A DNA stretch of 64,000 bases from Melampsora larici-populina 98AG31 (Eukaryota > Basidiomycota > Pucciniomycetes > Pucciniales > Melampsoraceae): assembly GCF_000204055.1 (NCBI RefSeq), contig NW_006768860.1, positions 140,421 through 204,420 of the forward strand, given 5' to 3'. Positions 33,900 to 45,245 of this stretch are shown one piece after another. The stretch's first letter is position 1; each line of letters starts with the position of its first letter. The notes under the pieces are model-generated. The model was not told the DNA's origin, did not search any database, and saw only the letters and a program-made list of their open reading frames with translations. Both the position numbers and the translations under genes were made by a program.

Positions 33900-34790
33900 G
33901 TTTGAGATTTGGATGACGATGATTTGATGAAGATCAGGTATAGTTGGTAACAAGTGGATATTGGATGATGAGATGAATGGAGGAAGAAAGGTAAGGATAG
34001 TACATAGAGGATTATATACGTTGAATGGAGATCTGGTCAAAGAGAAGATTAAAGCCAAGGAAAGAACAAGAAAGCTTTAGGATCGTTTGAGCGGGAGGTC
34101 TGAGGGTGTGAAAGGATGGCTCTCAATCACTCTCAGATCCAAAGCTGTGGTATGATATACCTATCCAAATCCGTTGGCGCTCAATCAATCAAACCATTCC
34201 TGGCGATTTTTAAATAGTCTCTTAGACTTCACTGACAAAATCACATTCAATAATTATGGATCTGGATCTTTTAAGACCTATAATGAAGCATCTTTTTCCC
34301 GCTTTCTTATTGCGCTCATCCAATAGCGATCAGTCTGATCCACTTTCTCCCATCAATTTTCTCATATTGACATCCTGAATTCAGGATATCTCTGATCCAT
34401 AGAGCTTTGGTGGATAATTGACACGCACATAACTGATAATTAGGGTCTTTTCCTGCTTGTTTCGTCTTCGCGCACTGATATCGAGTGGGACGAGATCGGT
34501 TTGCTCGGTCACATATCTGCTCAATTCCACGCTGCTCTGGCACAAAAAAGTCAATTGTTCTCGAAACACCAATGCAAAAATTGAAGAGAGAGTCTTGATG
34601 GGAATCGGATAGAGGTGTACCGGTTTATACCCGGGTTCTGTTAGGTTAAGATCGGGGTCGAGTTCTTGACCAGTGTTCGTGTCAAAAGTTCAAAAGAAAC
34701 AAGACCAATTCATCAAGTCACTCAACTCTTCATATCTTCAAATCATACATTTCCATTCAAATTCAAACCGAACTCAAAAACCAAAAGAAA
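33900..34790. promoter_or_regulatory. Divergent promoter region of CFEM and GPI12 genes
   Basis: 890 bp lie between the CFEM start (minus) and the GPI12 start (plus). No supported coding frame; the short minus frames at 34316-34572 have no motif. The C- and A-rich, pyrimidine-patched stretch just before 34791 is a typical fungal leader. Confidence 0.4.
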
Positions 34791-36531
34791 ATGACATCCA
34801 AACCCAAACCCAAACCAACACCTTCACCACCTCTAAGTCCATTATTTGAAGATACACCGATTCCAAATTATCAAATTAATAAAACTTATGGTGATCGTGA
34901 AGATGTGATTGCAGAAGCTGAAGCAGAAGAAGAAAACTGGCGTCAAGAGTTATCTAGATTAGATCTTTATCCTCCTCCTTCTAATCCGAGTAGAGCGTTT
35001 AGTTCGAATTCTTTAAATCGTAATCGTTCTGGCTTCAATTTTAATCCAATGTGAGTTTAAAGTTTTTTTTTTTGGCTTTTTGGAAATCTAAGGTCTTTCT
35101 TTTGAAATCTTTTTTGAATGGTTTGATTTTTTGAAACAAAATACTAAGCTTTCTTTTAGATCTTTGTTAGCTTTTAGAGGTATTCGATTTAAATTAAATC
35201 TTTTGATTTGTTTTTGGATTGTTTGGCCAATGTTTTGGTGGATAGGTAAGTCGTCCCAACAAACAAATCTATCATCATCATCAATTTTCGTTCTGATGTT
35301 TTGATCCCAGGAGGAAAAAAACCAACAAGTTAATCTTTGACTGTTTTTTGTTTTGTCGCCTTTTTAGTCACTTCAATCTTATCAGATCATCCATCACTCT
35401 TTCCAATCTCTCTAAGAAATTCAAAATCCACCTTAATCATCGTAGCACATCCAGATGATGAATGTTTATTTTTTGGTCCAACTATAATTTCAATCCTAAA
35501 AAAAACTAAAACTCATGGTGCACTTTTAGTTTTAAGTTCAGGTAATCATTATGGTTTAGGTGAGATTAGAAGGATCGAATTGAAAGCTAGTTGTACAGAA
35601 TTAGGTATACGTGAAGAAAGGTGTGATGTGATGGATATTTCGTTAGTTTGATGGATCTTCATCTTTTGAAACATCATTCTTCATTTCTACACATCATACT
35701 CATTGGTTTCTTCTTTATTTTTGTTCGATCTGGTCTTGACAGTTCCGTTCAGGATGATCCTGTGAAATGGTGGCCAACTGAAACGATCTCTAAAGTAGTT
35801 AAAGATTATCTCGATAAATGGATGATTGATAGTGTAATGCGATTTAATTCAATCCAACTCGATCCTTTCATACTGATACTTGGATACTGATCCGATTCCA
35901 ATTCATTTTGTCTAGATTGTGACCTTTGATGATCAAGGGATTAGTGGACACATCAATCATCGAGCAGTATCAGCAGCAGTCACTCAACTTTCACTTTCTC
36001 TAAATGCAACAAGATCCATTACCACCTCATCTAAACATCTCAAACCTGCTCCAAGTCTATATACATTAAAATCGGTGTTTGTATTACGAAAATATTCAGG
36101 ATTATATGATTTACCATTTAGCTTATTAAGGTTTTTACCTAATTTGATCTTTGGACCTAATTCACAAATCACATTAGATTTAGTACCAGGTTATGATTCG
36201 AAAACTGAATTGAATTCTATTGATTCTGAAAAAAGAAGAAAGTCTATCACTCTAAGTACTGAGAATGGTTTGTTGATCAATAGTTTATGGGATTATTTTA
36301 AAACTAGAAACTCGTTTTGGAAACATAGATCTCAAATGGTTTGGGATAGACATTTATATATGATCTTATCTCGTTATATGTGAGTCAAGTTTTTGGGTTC
36401 TTGGTTTTCTGTGTTTTTTTTTGGTTTCGTTTTGATTTTGGTTTAAGGTTTTGTAAAACTTACTTTTGGTTTGGGTTTGGGTTTTTTGTTGAGGATATAG
36501 GTACTTTAATACTATTGAACGTGTGGTTTGA
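34791..36531 (+). CDS. GPI12/PIG-L, GlcNAc-PI de-N-acetylase
   Basis: Six exons: 34791-35050, 35160-35245, 35368-35641, 35743-35833, 35916-36379 and 36501-36531, 401 residues, all GT-AG and in phase. The enzyme removes acetate from GlcNAc-phosphatidylinositol, the second step of GPI-anchor synthesis, on the cytosolic face of the ER. A polar N terminus is followed by a membrane segment (LLICFWIVWPMFWWI). The metal-binding LmbE/PIG-L motif AHPDDE lies in LIIVAHPDDECLFFGP. Further family blocks are SSGNHYGLGEIRRIELKASC, DDPVKWWPTETI and VTFDDQGISGHINHRAV. The last tiny exon completes a typical SRYMYFN ending, which supports the final intron. The long N-terminal extension before the membrane helix is unusual for the family. 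Confidence 0.92.
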
Positions 36532-38136
36532 TTTTTTTCCAAAAACATCAATGGATTGAAAGATTTTTTTTTGTTTCAATTTGATCATCATCATTTCATT
36601 TTATTTTGTTTTGCAAATGCATGAATCTCTTTTGGGTAGTTTCTTTTTTTTAACCAAAAAAAATCTTGTTTCATATCGATTTCTGTTTTTGTGTTGAATT
36701 GAATTAGCTGTATATATTCTGTAAATAGCCTTCTTTTCTTTATCAAGAATTGTCACTTGTAGAATTGGAAGTTTTTTTTAAAATGCTTTGTGGGTTATCT
36801 TTTGTTTGAAAAGTTGTCTTTGATATAGAGGTGGTTAAGAGGTTTTGAATATAAGAGTCACTGCCAGCATCAAAGAGGTTCCTGGATGGGAAAGTGGGTC
36901 TTAGGGACCAGATTCCTCTTTGCTACTGTTGAACAGCTTCATAAATATTTCCTGAGTAGCCATTGTGATATATGTAGTCATTCCACTCTCTACTCATCTA
37001 AACTATCATGGAGGAACAGGTAGTGGAAAAGCAAGCATTTATAGTTCAATGAATATACACATACACCATGTCTGTGTGGTGTTTCCATGTGGTGTTTGCT
37101 TGTTGACAAGCGCACACAAGTTGCCTTTGTGCCTCAAAGGCACTCCGTGTGTGCTTGTGGTCAGGCAACTGCCACAAGGACACAGTGATATACATATTGC
37201 ATATGTTTTGTGGTTTGTCCAATTCAAACCCAAAACCTCTGTTTGAGGTTTGATGCTGGTGCAGTTTCACAGCACATCTCTTTGCCTTATGTTTACCTTA
37301 TGACTGGAAAGATCAACTTTATGAGAAAGCCCAACACCTTCAGGTGTCAGTTTATGAGGACTTCAAGACGTACATCACTTGGGTTAGGAACATCCAAATC
37401 CTGAACAATTACAGCTCCATCAGGCTAGACAACCAACAATTGACCAAGTTTGTAGAATATGGGATGTTGGAAGAATTGAAGTCAGCCATCAAGTTGTGGG
37501 GATACGCAAAACACACAAAGGAGTTCACTTATTACAATTTCAAAAATCAGTGCAACACTCTCTACAACCCTTTTGTGGCATCTCATATCATCACAAAGAA
37601 GACCAGAGGCCCCACAGTCCCCATGTCAACATTCAAGCAACACCACATGTTCCACGTCTCAAAGGTGAAACTGTATGTGGAAAGGGAGGATGGAGGGGTG
37701 ATTGCCGATTGAAGAGGTCTGGAAGTAAGTTCCTCTCCTCTGTAGGCACTGCCATAGTATACTATGTAAAATTTGTCAAAACAACAACTTGGCCATGCTG
37801 TGAGCACAACTCCTTCAACCTTTCTCTTCATAGGGCACCAAGGCAGATGGGCAATGGTGATGCATACTTGATGGTATTTGCCCTCTCAGGACCATTTTCA
37901 ATTCACAAAGTTTTCAGGGTTTTCAGTGTTTTTTTTTCTTTTTTTCTTTTTTTCTTTTCTTGTTTCTCTCATTTCTCTTCTTTTTGCTTGTCTATTATTT
38001 TAAAATTTCCTTTTCAGTTTTTTCAAAACTCTTGTGTGTGTTTCCTTTTCTTTTTGCTTTTTTGCTTTATGGTTTGTTTTAATTTCACTTCAGGCCTTGT
38101 GGGGAGGCTCCGCTATTCTTTTATAGGTGGGGAAAC
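36532..38136 (+). pseudogene. Truncated Gypsy element: gag piece and 3' internal region
   Basis: Around 37270-37720 a plus frame (YEDFKTYITWV, then LTKFVEYGMLEELKSAIKLW) closely parallels the gag of the Gypsy element at 60.9-61.2 kb (FVEYGMIEELKTAVKLW). Gag breaks off near 37720. What follows is the post-integrase region, a long T-rich tract (37925-38080) and a purine stretch AGGTGGGGAAAC immediately before the LTR, a likely polypurine tract. Protease, reverse transcriptase and integrase are missing, so this is an internal-deletion derivative. A small imperfect palindrome near 37050-37205 may be a further insertion. No 5' LTR was found. Confidence 0.75.
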
Positions 38137-38418
38137 TGTAAGACCTACGGTCATTACACATCACCCAAGACCAATACTTAATATTTAACACCTAGCCTTA
38201 GGCCTTTTTTCATTACTTATAAAAGTTGTTCTCAATCTCTTTCTGTTCTGGTTCCTTAGAGATATTGGGACTAATCTCCTGCCCCTGATCCTTTGGAACC
38301 AGATTTTCCGTTGATATTGCAATTGCCAATCAGATCCCTTGGGTTCTAGAAAATCCCTTACTGTGCTCACACAGTGTCCTGTCCATAGGATTGAGTGAAG
38401 GTTCTCACAAAGCTTACA
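38137..38418 (+). repeat. LTR of the Gypsy element, 282 bp
   Basis: Begins TGTAAGACCTACGG and ends in CTTACA, so the termini are the 6 bp inverted repeat TGTAAG/CTTACA. It shares GAGATATTGGGACTAATCTC and GAGTGAAGGTTCT with the LTR at 58654-59905, which shows the two belong to one family. It follows a polypurine tract and is therefore the 3' LTR. Confidence 0.85.
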
Positions 38419-39094
38419 TGGCTGGTCAGAGTCAGGTCTGGGTCACAGCCCTAGCACGTACTGTGAACATCAAGGATACCCTTGGGCAGATTTGGCCGGT
38501 CAGGGTTGGGTCCGGTTCACAGCCCTATTAAAATCCCACCAGGCAAAAACTACCAAGGAGGCTGTACAAAAGTGGGTCAAGAGTGAATTAAAGTCATTTT
38601 CAAGGCATGTGAAAGTATGTCACTTGTGTTGGGTGTATGTACAGCGTGACACAGATTAGCTTATGGATCACATATCAAAATGTGACAGATATTTCCCCCC
38701 AGTGTAATGCTCACACTTTGGGACAGTGGAGTGAATATGCCAATTTGAAAAGTTCTGTGTATGTAATTCCCAAACTTGCTTCCATGCAAGGTTGTCTTAC
38801 ACAACAGTCCAAAAGTGTTGTGATAAATACATAATTTCACAGTTTATCTCATGAATCTTGGTCTTAGGTTCTGAAAACAAACATAGTAAATAGGATCCCA
38901 GCAAGATAAAATGTATTAGAGGACTCACTAGCTTGCAAAGCTGTGTAGATTACAGGCAGGAAAGGCAGATTGGAAAAAAATCAACCAAATTCAACCCAAT
39001 CAGGGTAGATTTTTTCAAAAAACTCATTGCCTCATGTTGGGATTTTCTTATTATCCACTTTTTAGGGATTGGGGACTTGGCAAGGAAGTTCAAG
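38419..39094. other. Non-coding, short imperfect duplication
   Basis: Two similar stretches end in CACAGCCCTA (38437-38453 and 38507-38526). No gene was recognised in the remainder. Confidence 0.35.
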
Positions 39095-39096
39095 TA

Positions 39097-39300
39097 CAGC
39101 TGTTCCAACAAAGATTGATTTTTTTGAAAATCTTGCCAATGTGCAAAACCCGGGTTTTATCCCTCACTTGATTTTGTCTCTCCGCTAATTGGAAGAATAC
39201 AGGAAATAATAAACCTGTTATCAAGTTTTGTCTTTGGTTTTAGCCGCTGCGGAGACAACTTTCTCCAAAAAACAGTTGTCAACCTTTCTTGGAACGGCTG
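39097..39300 (-). mobile_element. 204 bp Tc1/mariner-type MITE, inverse copy
   Basis: Near-identical to 23045-23248 but inverted, with ends CAGCTGTTCCAACAAAG and CTTTCTTGGAACGGCTG. It is again flanked by TA (39095-39096, 39301-39302) and has the same length. Confidence 0.9.
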
Positions 39301-39302
39301 TA

Positions 39303-40460
39303 AAGCATATAGTGGTTTCAAGTTTACACTTTTCATTTGTGTTGCGAGTACAATTTCAAGTTTACACGTTTCATTTGTGTTGCAAGTACAAATAACAGAG
39401 AAATTGAAAGAGATTGAAAGAGATTGTGATCTTTTTGGGAGACAATGACGGGATAAAAACAACACAATCATATGGAAGTGAAATTAAAGTAGATGAATGA
39501 TTGATGTGCAATAAACTGATGTGAAAGTGATAGAGACGTACTTTTATTGGGTTCAATTACAATTATGATTTCGATTGCTCTGAGCCAATTCAAATCAAGG
39601 GAATATAATGAGAGATTTAGATAGGAGATAGAGCCTTGTATGTGAATGGATTTCATAACAATTGAAGGGCAGAGATTAAAGTGTTTGGTTGAAGCGTTAT
39701 GAAACTGATAAACTGAGTCATCCAAACAATGGACATAGAGAAGATAAAGAACAATGGATAACAAGGTCAATGATTGACAAAAAATCTGATATGAAACTGA
39801 TAAAATGAGTCATTCAAAGGATGGACAGACCATTGTATAACAAGGCCAATGACTTACAAAGAAAAAAGGAAAAAAACACAGAGTTGATTGAAAAGCAGTT
39901 CTAGATCTGAAGGTCAGTTGCTGGCTTCTGTGACTTCAATTTTTTCAACTGAGCTTGCCTACACATCAGGACTTGATAACTGACCAAATCCTGGCTCGTA
40001 ACAGGGCTTTGGCACCAGCTGGTCACTTAAAGTGAGGTCCTCTTCTATGAAAACAAAATTTATGTGTGCTATGTCTTGGGTACATAGATGGGCACATCTA
40101 TGTTCTGATGATATATTTGGACTGCTAGAATAATATGTGTCTTCTGTTTATATTCCCAGTACATCAGCTTTACATGGATTCTTCATCATGCTGATATCTT
40201 TGGTAGAAAAATGCAAAATTTATGTTTTGATTACATACCATATCTGTAACTGGGAGATGTCTAGAAATGAAATGGAGATGCTTGTCACTATGGACGTTCT
40301 GAGTGCAAAAGAGCCTTTGAAGTTTGACCCGTAGTGTATCAGACTGCCAGAAGAATATGTGTCTTCTGTTCATGTTGCCAGTACATCAGCTTTACATGTA
40401 TTCTTCATCATGAAGATGTGGCTTACAAACGTACAAAGCTTATGAACCAATTACATACCA
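39303..40460. repeat. Repeat-rich non-coding region
   Basis: Three local duplications: about 40 bp repeated at 39310-39350 and 39353-39390 (TTTCAAGTTTACAC); about 70 bp at 39700-39770 and 39793-39853 (GAGTCAT, ATGGACA, ATAACAAGG); and a ~225 bp unit starting at 40118 and again at 40345 (AATATGTGTCTTCTGTT, then CAGTACATCAGCTTTACATG). The second ~225 bp unit is interrupted by the MITE at 40469. No gene recognised. Confidence 0.7.
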
Positions 40461-40468
40461 TATTTGTA

Positions 40469-41322
40469 GGATCTCAGTATAGACACCCTCTCTGTTTTGG
40501 TCCCTGCACCCCCTTAGAGGCCTAAGTAGTTATGATAAAGCCTTAGAGTCCTATCTTTTGAGATAAAACTGACAAAACTTGCATTATTTACAAAAATGTA
40601 AAAAATTGAGCATATCAAATCAAGGGAATCTCAACATTCCCTGAGAAAGGTTTATGAAACAGAGCTTGAGAGTTACAAATATCAATGCCAGTTTCAACCA
40701 AAAATCACGCCATCATCTTCCAGAAAGCTTTAACAATAGGGATTTGAAAGGTCACACCAAATTGGAACCAAAGAGGGAGGTTTACATACATTTTGGTTTA
40801 ATTTCATGATGAGGAAGTAGGATCAATTGACAAGAATATTTTGATTGACTCAAAATGATTGCATATGTTAACAAATTCCAATCTGATCAATTGTTTTTGG
40901 AAACAGACCAGAGCTTTTTACACGTAAACAAATTAAGGGAAACAATGACTTTACACATTCTACATTGTATGTGTCAAATTCTGGAGGTCATACATGTACA
41001 AAGATGAAAGCAAAGTTTTTGAGGTGTTTGCTGAGAATTGGCCTTTGGTCCAGCCTTTTTGACACATGCAGAGAGGTCACTTTCAGCTTCTTCCCAGGAT
41101 GGACAGGATTGAAGGAGTATTCTAAAACTCATTGAAAGGCTCTTGGTAAAGAAAAAGGTGAAGGGATTACGGTTTATAATGAGACAGTCTATGTGGAGAT
41201 TTTGATACAAAGGCTCAAGAGTGAAGACAGGCTCGGCCATAGGCCCAAGACTTAATCATAACTACTGAGGCCTGTAAGGGGGTGCAGGGACCAAAATAGG
41301 GGGGGTGTCTATACCGGGATCC
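40469..41322. mobile_element. 854 bp transposon with 8 bp target duplication
   Basis: Inverted ends GGATCTCAGTATAGACACCC and (from the right) GGATCCCGGTATAGACACCC, extending about 70 bp and including TTTTGGTCCCTGCACCCCCT. The flanking direct repeat TATTTGTA is perfect (40461-40468, 41323-41330), and the interrupted repeat unit resumes exactly after it. An 8 bp duplication suggests hAT. The interior has no recognisable transposase. Confidence 0.88.
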
Positions 41323-41330
41323 TATTTGTA

Positions 41331-41600
41331 ACTCGCAGGGTTCTGGAAATGAGATCAAGACACTCTACGGTTGTTCTCAGTATACTACAAGAGGGCTGTT
41401 AAGATTTGATCCGTAGTGACAAATTGCTATGGTCAACAACTTCCGTGACGTGAACTCTGCCAGAGTTGCTAATGATGCTTTGAAGAGGTTTAAACAAGGT
41501 TCCATGGATTTGGTTGAGACTGATCACAACACAAAGTTCTGTACCATGGCTGCTCATAGTAGCCTTTAGCTTGAACAAGCCCTCTCACCGCCAACATAGA
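41331..41600 (+). pseudogene. Possible retroelement gag scrap
   Basis: After the tail of the interrupted repeat, the plus strand at 41430-41560 reads NNFRDVNSARVANDALKRFK, then GSMDLVETDHNTKF, which has the feel of a retrotransposon gag helix. Too short for assignment. Confidence 0.3.
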
Positions 41601-41776
41601 TGCCTCGGATTGAAAAATTTGAGGCATCATCAGATGGAAACCCTAGGACAGGTCTTGTCCAAGGATTTGATCTGAGGTATTGTTTGACGGAAAATAATAC
41701 CTCGGATCAAAACCTTGGAAAGATTTTGTCTGAGGATTTGAGTCCGTTGATACCTTGGATTTTTCAATCCGAGGCA
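41601..41776. mobile_element. 176 bp hairpin element
   Basis: Ends TGCCTCGGATTGAAAAAT and ATTTTTCAATCCGAGGCA are perfect 18 bp inverted repeats. Inside, AATACCTCGGATC and GATCTGAGGTATT form a second, smaller inverted pair. It directly abuts the left end of the following foldback element. Confidence 0.75.
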
Positions 41777-42685
41777 ACTTTGTTGGCTGTGTCTCTGTCT
41801 GGCCACGTCCACATGCCTCACAGAGGGGCTTGGGACTAATCATGAAATCTTGGCACAGAGACTCCAAGGATTAACTCCTCTTAAGTTGTTTTTTGACTTT
41901 TCTGGTGTTCCTCACTGATAAACAACACTGCCTTGCAGGCAAAGTTCTTTGGAATAACATATGTTGGACATGTGTTCTACCACTGATCAACCCAGAAAAT
42001 CCTCCATTTGTGAACGCTTGAGGTTCCTTTTCAAGCTATATGTCTGCACTGTAAGGGGGTGGTCTGCACTGTACAGCCTGTATCAAGGCTACAACTATAC
42101 TATACTATACTTGACTATACTTGGTATAGTATAGTCAAGCTATACTGCACTTGAACTATACTCAGATATGCCAAACTGTACTGTGCAGTATAGTTGAATA
42201 AGTTGATGGAAAACATATATAACACTTTTCCAGGTATAGTTGGTGTAAGGATATTATACTGAGTATAGTTGGGTAAAGTATAGTTCAACTATACTATACC
42301 CAGTATAGTATAGTATGGTGTAAACAATACTATACCGCACTATACCTGTACCGGTATAGTATAGTTGCAGCCTTGCCTGTATTCACAACGTAAAGCGACT
42401 TAAAATCCAAAAAACGGCATTGTTGTGAAGATTTTCATCCCATTTTCCCGGCCACATCACCCAGGATATCTAAGATATTAGCATAGCAGGGTGTGTACAA
42501 CATCATGTGAAGAAAATTGCCTGCAAGTAAAATTGGTGTTTATCAGCAAGGAAAACGGGAAAAAGCAAAAAACAACATAAGAGGACTTAATCCTTGGAGT
42601 CTCTGTGCCAGAATTTCACAATTAGTCCCAAGCCGCTCTGTGAGGCGCGCGGATGTGGCCGTGCAGAGAGGGCCTTGTTAAGCTA
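41777..42685. mobile_element. Foldback (Mutator-like) element that split the F-box gene
   Basis: Arms of about 200 bp: the left (CTTGGGACTAATCATGAAAT, CAGAGACTCCAAGGATTAA) is matched in inverse by the right (TTAATCCTTGGAGTCTCTG). The right end AGAGAGGGCCTTGTTAAGCT meets the F-box pseudogene exactly at the 10 bp ATAGAAATCT (42686-42695). The same terminus abuts the other half of the gene at 44621-44642, next to a second copy of the 10 bp. A 10 bp duplication fits Mutator-like elements. The TATAG-rich MITE is nested in it. Confidence 0.78.
42084..42374. mobile_element. ~290 bp MITE built of TATAG/CTATA units
   Basis: Ends AAGGCTACAACTATACTATA and TATAGTATAGTTGCAGCCTT are inverted repeats, flanked by GCCTGTAT on both sides (42076-42083, 42375-42382). 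Almost the entire interior consists of ACTATAC, TATAG and TATAGTATAG in both orientations, so it can fold in many registers. Confidence 0.8.
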
Positions 42686-43872
42686 ATAGAAATCTGAGTT
42701 TCAATAGATTGAACCCAAAAGAACCGTCCCCAAACTTTTGTTCATTTGCAGAGGCTGTAAGTACCTGACATGTGAGTGTCTCGAGAAAAGGTAGACTGCC
42801 CACAACTTCTGATGGGAGTCCCTTCATGATAATTTCAAGATTTACGTCCTCCAAAACCAAATGTCAAAGCTGTTTGAGACTTGTCAATAGTGGAATCAAG
42901 TCTAATAGAAACTCTTCTGTTCCACCCTTGTCAAGTTTTTCACTACAATCATAGTCAATCTTCAGCACGGACAGGTTGGGGCACCAATTTATCAAGCGCC
43001 TTACATTCTTTGGAGATATACCCTCTCTTGAATACTCATTTTCCATATCCATGGTGAGATTGTTGTAGAAGGGATCTATCCTAAGGATTGCAAATCTACC
43101 CAGAAGTTTACAGGGGTTTACATTGAGAGAAATTGTTAGAGACTGAACAAGGGAGCCTTGCCTGAGGAGGATATCTTTGGTCCATAAATCTATCGGTGAT
43201 GGAAGAACAGTGGGAAACTCTAGTTTCTGATAGTAAAGATGAGTGATTGATTGTGATTAGCATGAGTTCCTTCAATAGCGAGTTGGTATGAAGATGACTC
43301 ACTTGCCACAACCACGGTCAACAACATTCATATATTTCACAAGAAGTAAGAGCAAAGGTTTGAAAACTATTCAAAATTGGTGGATGATTGTAAAAGTAAG
43401 TGAAGTATGGTTCCCGATCCCCTGGACCGGACATCAACATCCTATTTTCACGCTTCTCATCTGCAATATCCCATCCTTGAACAGTAGCCATGCAATCAAG
43501 CTGTTCAATTATCTTGTCAAAAACCTCAAGGGGTAGATCCATAAGTCCCACAGGATGAGACTTATGTCGGGATTCTTCATCTTGAATCACCTCTATAACT
43601 TCATCAGATGGAACTACAAATCCTTGAGGAACGCAAGATTCAAGGAGCTTGTTGACCAATGAGAAAGGGCCATTGGCACTTTCTGATAGACCAAGCTGAA
43701 GAAAGATGGCAAGAATCGAGTCCTTTGACCAGATAAAACCGTCCGAGTCAAGCTCTTTGAAACGCCGTTGAATGAAGTCAATATGTCAAATTACCGGCTG
43801 AGTCTCCTCATGATGTTTCAAGGCAATCTTGCGCCAAAGCCTCAGCTGAGCTGCGCGACTCGAGGCTAGCAT
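42686..43872 (-). pseudogene. F-box-like protein, 5' half, inverted
   Basis: Minus strand from ATG 43872 (MLASSRAAQLRLWRKIALKH). It parallels the intact gene at 54021-55746: FIQRRFKELDSDGFIWSKDS, F-box core LMDLPLEVFDKIIEQLD, LTSCEIYECC, and after the intron (acceptor near 43228) KLEFPTVLPSPIDLW, GISPKNVRRLINWCPNLSVL and GDGSFGFNLLKLRFL. Lesions include TGA in place of Arg after TQPV near 43787, TGA in the PWLW region near 43322, and a stop after SLKQL. The frame ends at the transposon insertion point. Confidence 0.85.
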
Positions 43873-44199
43873 CTTGATATATGCTCTTGAGGGGCTATCC
43901 AATTGTATATCAAGGACGCTCAACGTAGAGAAACAAGTTGAGAAGCTTTGATTGGACTTGAAATTGTTTTGCAAAGACAGATCCTAATGGAAGTTTGATT
44001 AGCTTGACAAAGCCCTTGTTAAGCTGAAAAGTTTGATAACCAAGATGCTTTGTGTCTATAATTCAGTTTGAACTTTGTCAATCGGCAAATATACAAGTTT
44101 TGATTGGCACACAATTCAAACATGAATACCAATGCAAACTGGATACCCAGACACTCAATTTCATATACAATTTCCTTACAACAAGGACAACAACCCTAG

Positions 44200-44642
44200 A
44201 GCCTCACCTTCAATGGGTTTGAATCAGAACCTTTCTCACTCGACCACGGCCTGCCACAAGGCTCGCCGTTGTTGCCTCTGCTCTACCTCTTATACAACTC
44301 ATCCCTTTTAGAGATAACTAACAACATCACCACAGCTTCAGCCCTAGGCTTCATATATGATGTGGTGCTATTGTCCTCAGCCAACAATACACATCAGCTC
44401 AGTTTCCAAATGCGGACACTCTCATACAAACAGCAGCAATGGGCTCGCAACCATGGCGCCATATTTGACATGAAGAAGACTTTTTGGGTTCTCTTCAGCC
44501 TTCAAGCTCCTGAAATCATCCCCACAATTGACTTTGAAGACAGAAAGCTTATTGTGCCCTCATCTTTTTCCAAATGGCTCGGAGTCAAGATTGATGATAA
44601 GCTAAGTTTCAAACAACAAGCAGAGAGGGCTTTGTTAAGCTA
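44200..44642 (+). pseudogene. LINE reverse transcriptase fragment
   Basis: The plus frame contains DHGLPQGSPLLPLLYLLYNS, the conserved GLPQGSPLSP block of non-LTR reverse transcriptases, and ALGFIYDVVLL, where the catalytic Asp-Asp pair (FxDDV) has lost its first Asp to Tyr. Then follow WARNHGAIFDMKKTFWVLF and KWLGVKIDDKLSFKQQ. It stops abruptly at the transposon terminus AGAGAGGGCTTTGTTAAGC next to the F-box 3' half. Confidence 0.82.
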
Positions 44643-45245
44643 AGATTTCTATCACAATTGCATTTAATCGGAATTGATGACATAGATGGAAACTGGTGTC
44701 TTTACAATTGGCCAAGGATGATCACTGAGCTTACAATTTGCAAATGTGGCGACTTATTACCAAGTTCAGCACATCAGATCATCCAGCATATTGCACCTTA
44801 CCTGACAAAACTCAAACTCGACTTTTCCAAATGGAAAGGTGACCACAACTGGCAAATGGATTCTAGCTGGAATTACCGAAATCATTTTTATCTCCCATCT
44901 TTAACTTACTTGGAGCTTTTGACCCGGAACACGTTCTTACTGGACAGCTTTGAAGACTGTAAATCTCTAGGCTGTCTTAAATGGACCTACATGACATCAA
45001 AACATTGCACGACACTGAACAGGATGCTGGTCAAAGCCACTTGGCCTCAGCTCAAGAACCTGGAGGTAGAGGTCTACAAGAGGATAAAAGTACCCACTCT
45101 AGATCCTCAAACTCAAGCGCTCCAGGATCAAATAGTTTCATTGAAAAAGGATTGTGATCAAACCAATATAAAGGTAAAAATATTGCCTTATACCTGGTCG
45201 AATGCCTTGATTCACCCGTGCCCTGGAGGGGATCTGATTAATTAA
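44643..45245 (+). pseudogene. F-box-like protein, 3' half
   Basis: Plus strand, starting at the second copy of the 10 bp AGATTTCTAT. It reads FLSQLHLIGIDDIDGNWCLY, SSAHQIIQHIAPYLTKLKLD, then LLDSFEDCKSLGCLKWTYMT and ALQDQIVSLKKDCDQTNIKV. It continues exactly where the inverted 5' half (42686-43872) stops, compared with the intact paralogue. The C terminus overruns the paralogue's stop (PYTWSNALIHPCPGG). Confidence 0.85.

Noticed and set aside
37496..38188. 230-codon plus frame with a Phe-rich stretch
   Set aside because: It reads gag in the wrong frame, then a T-rich tract and the start of the LTR. Its openness comes from low complexity.
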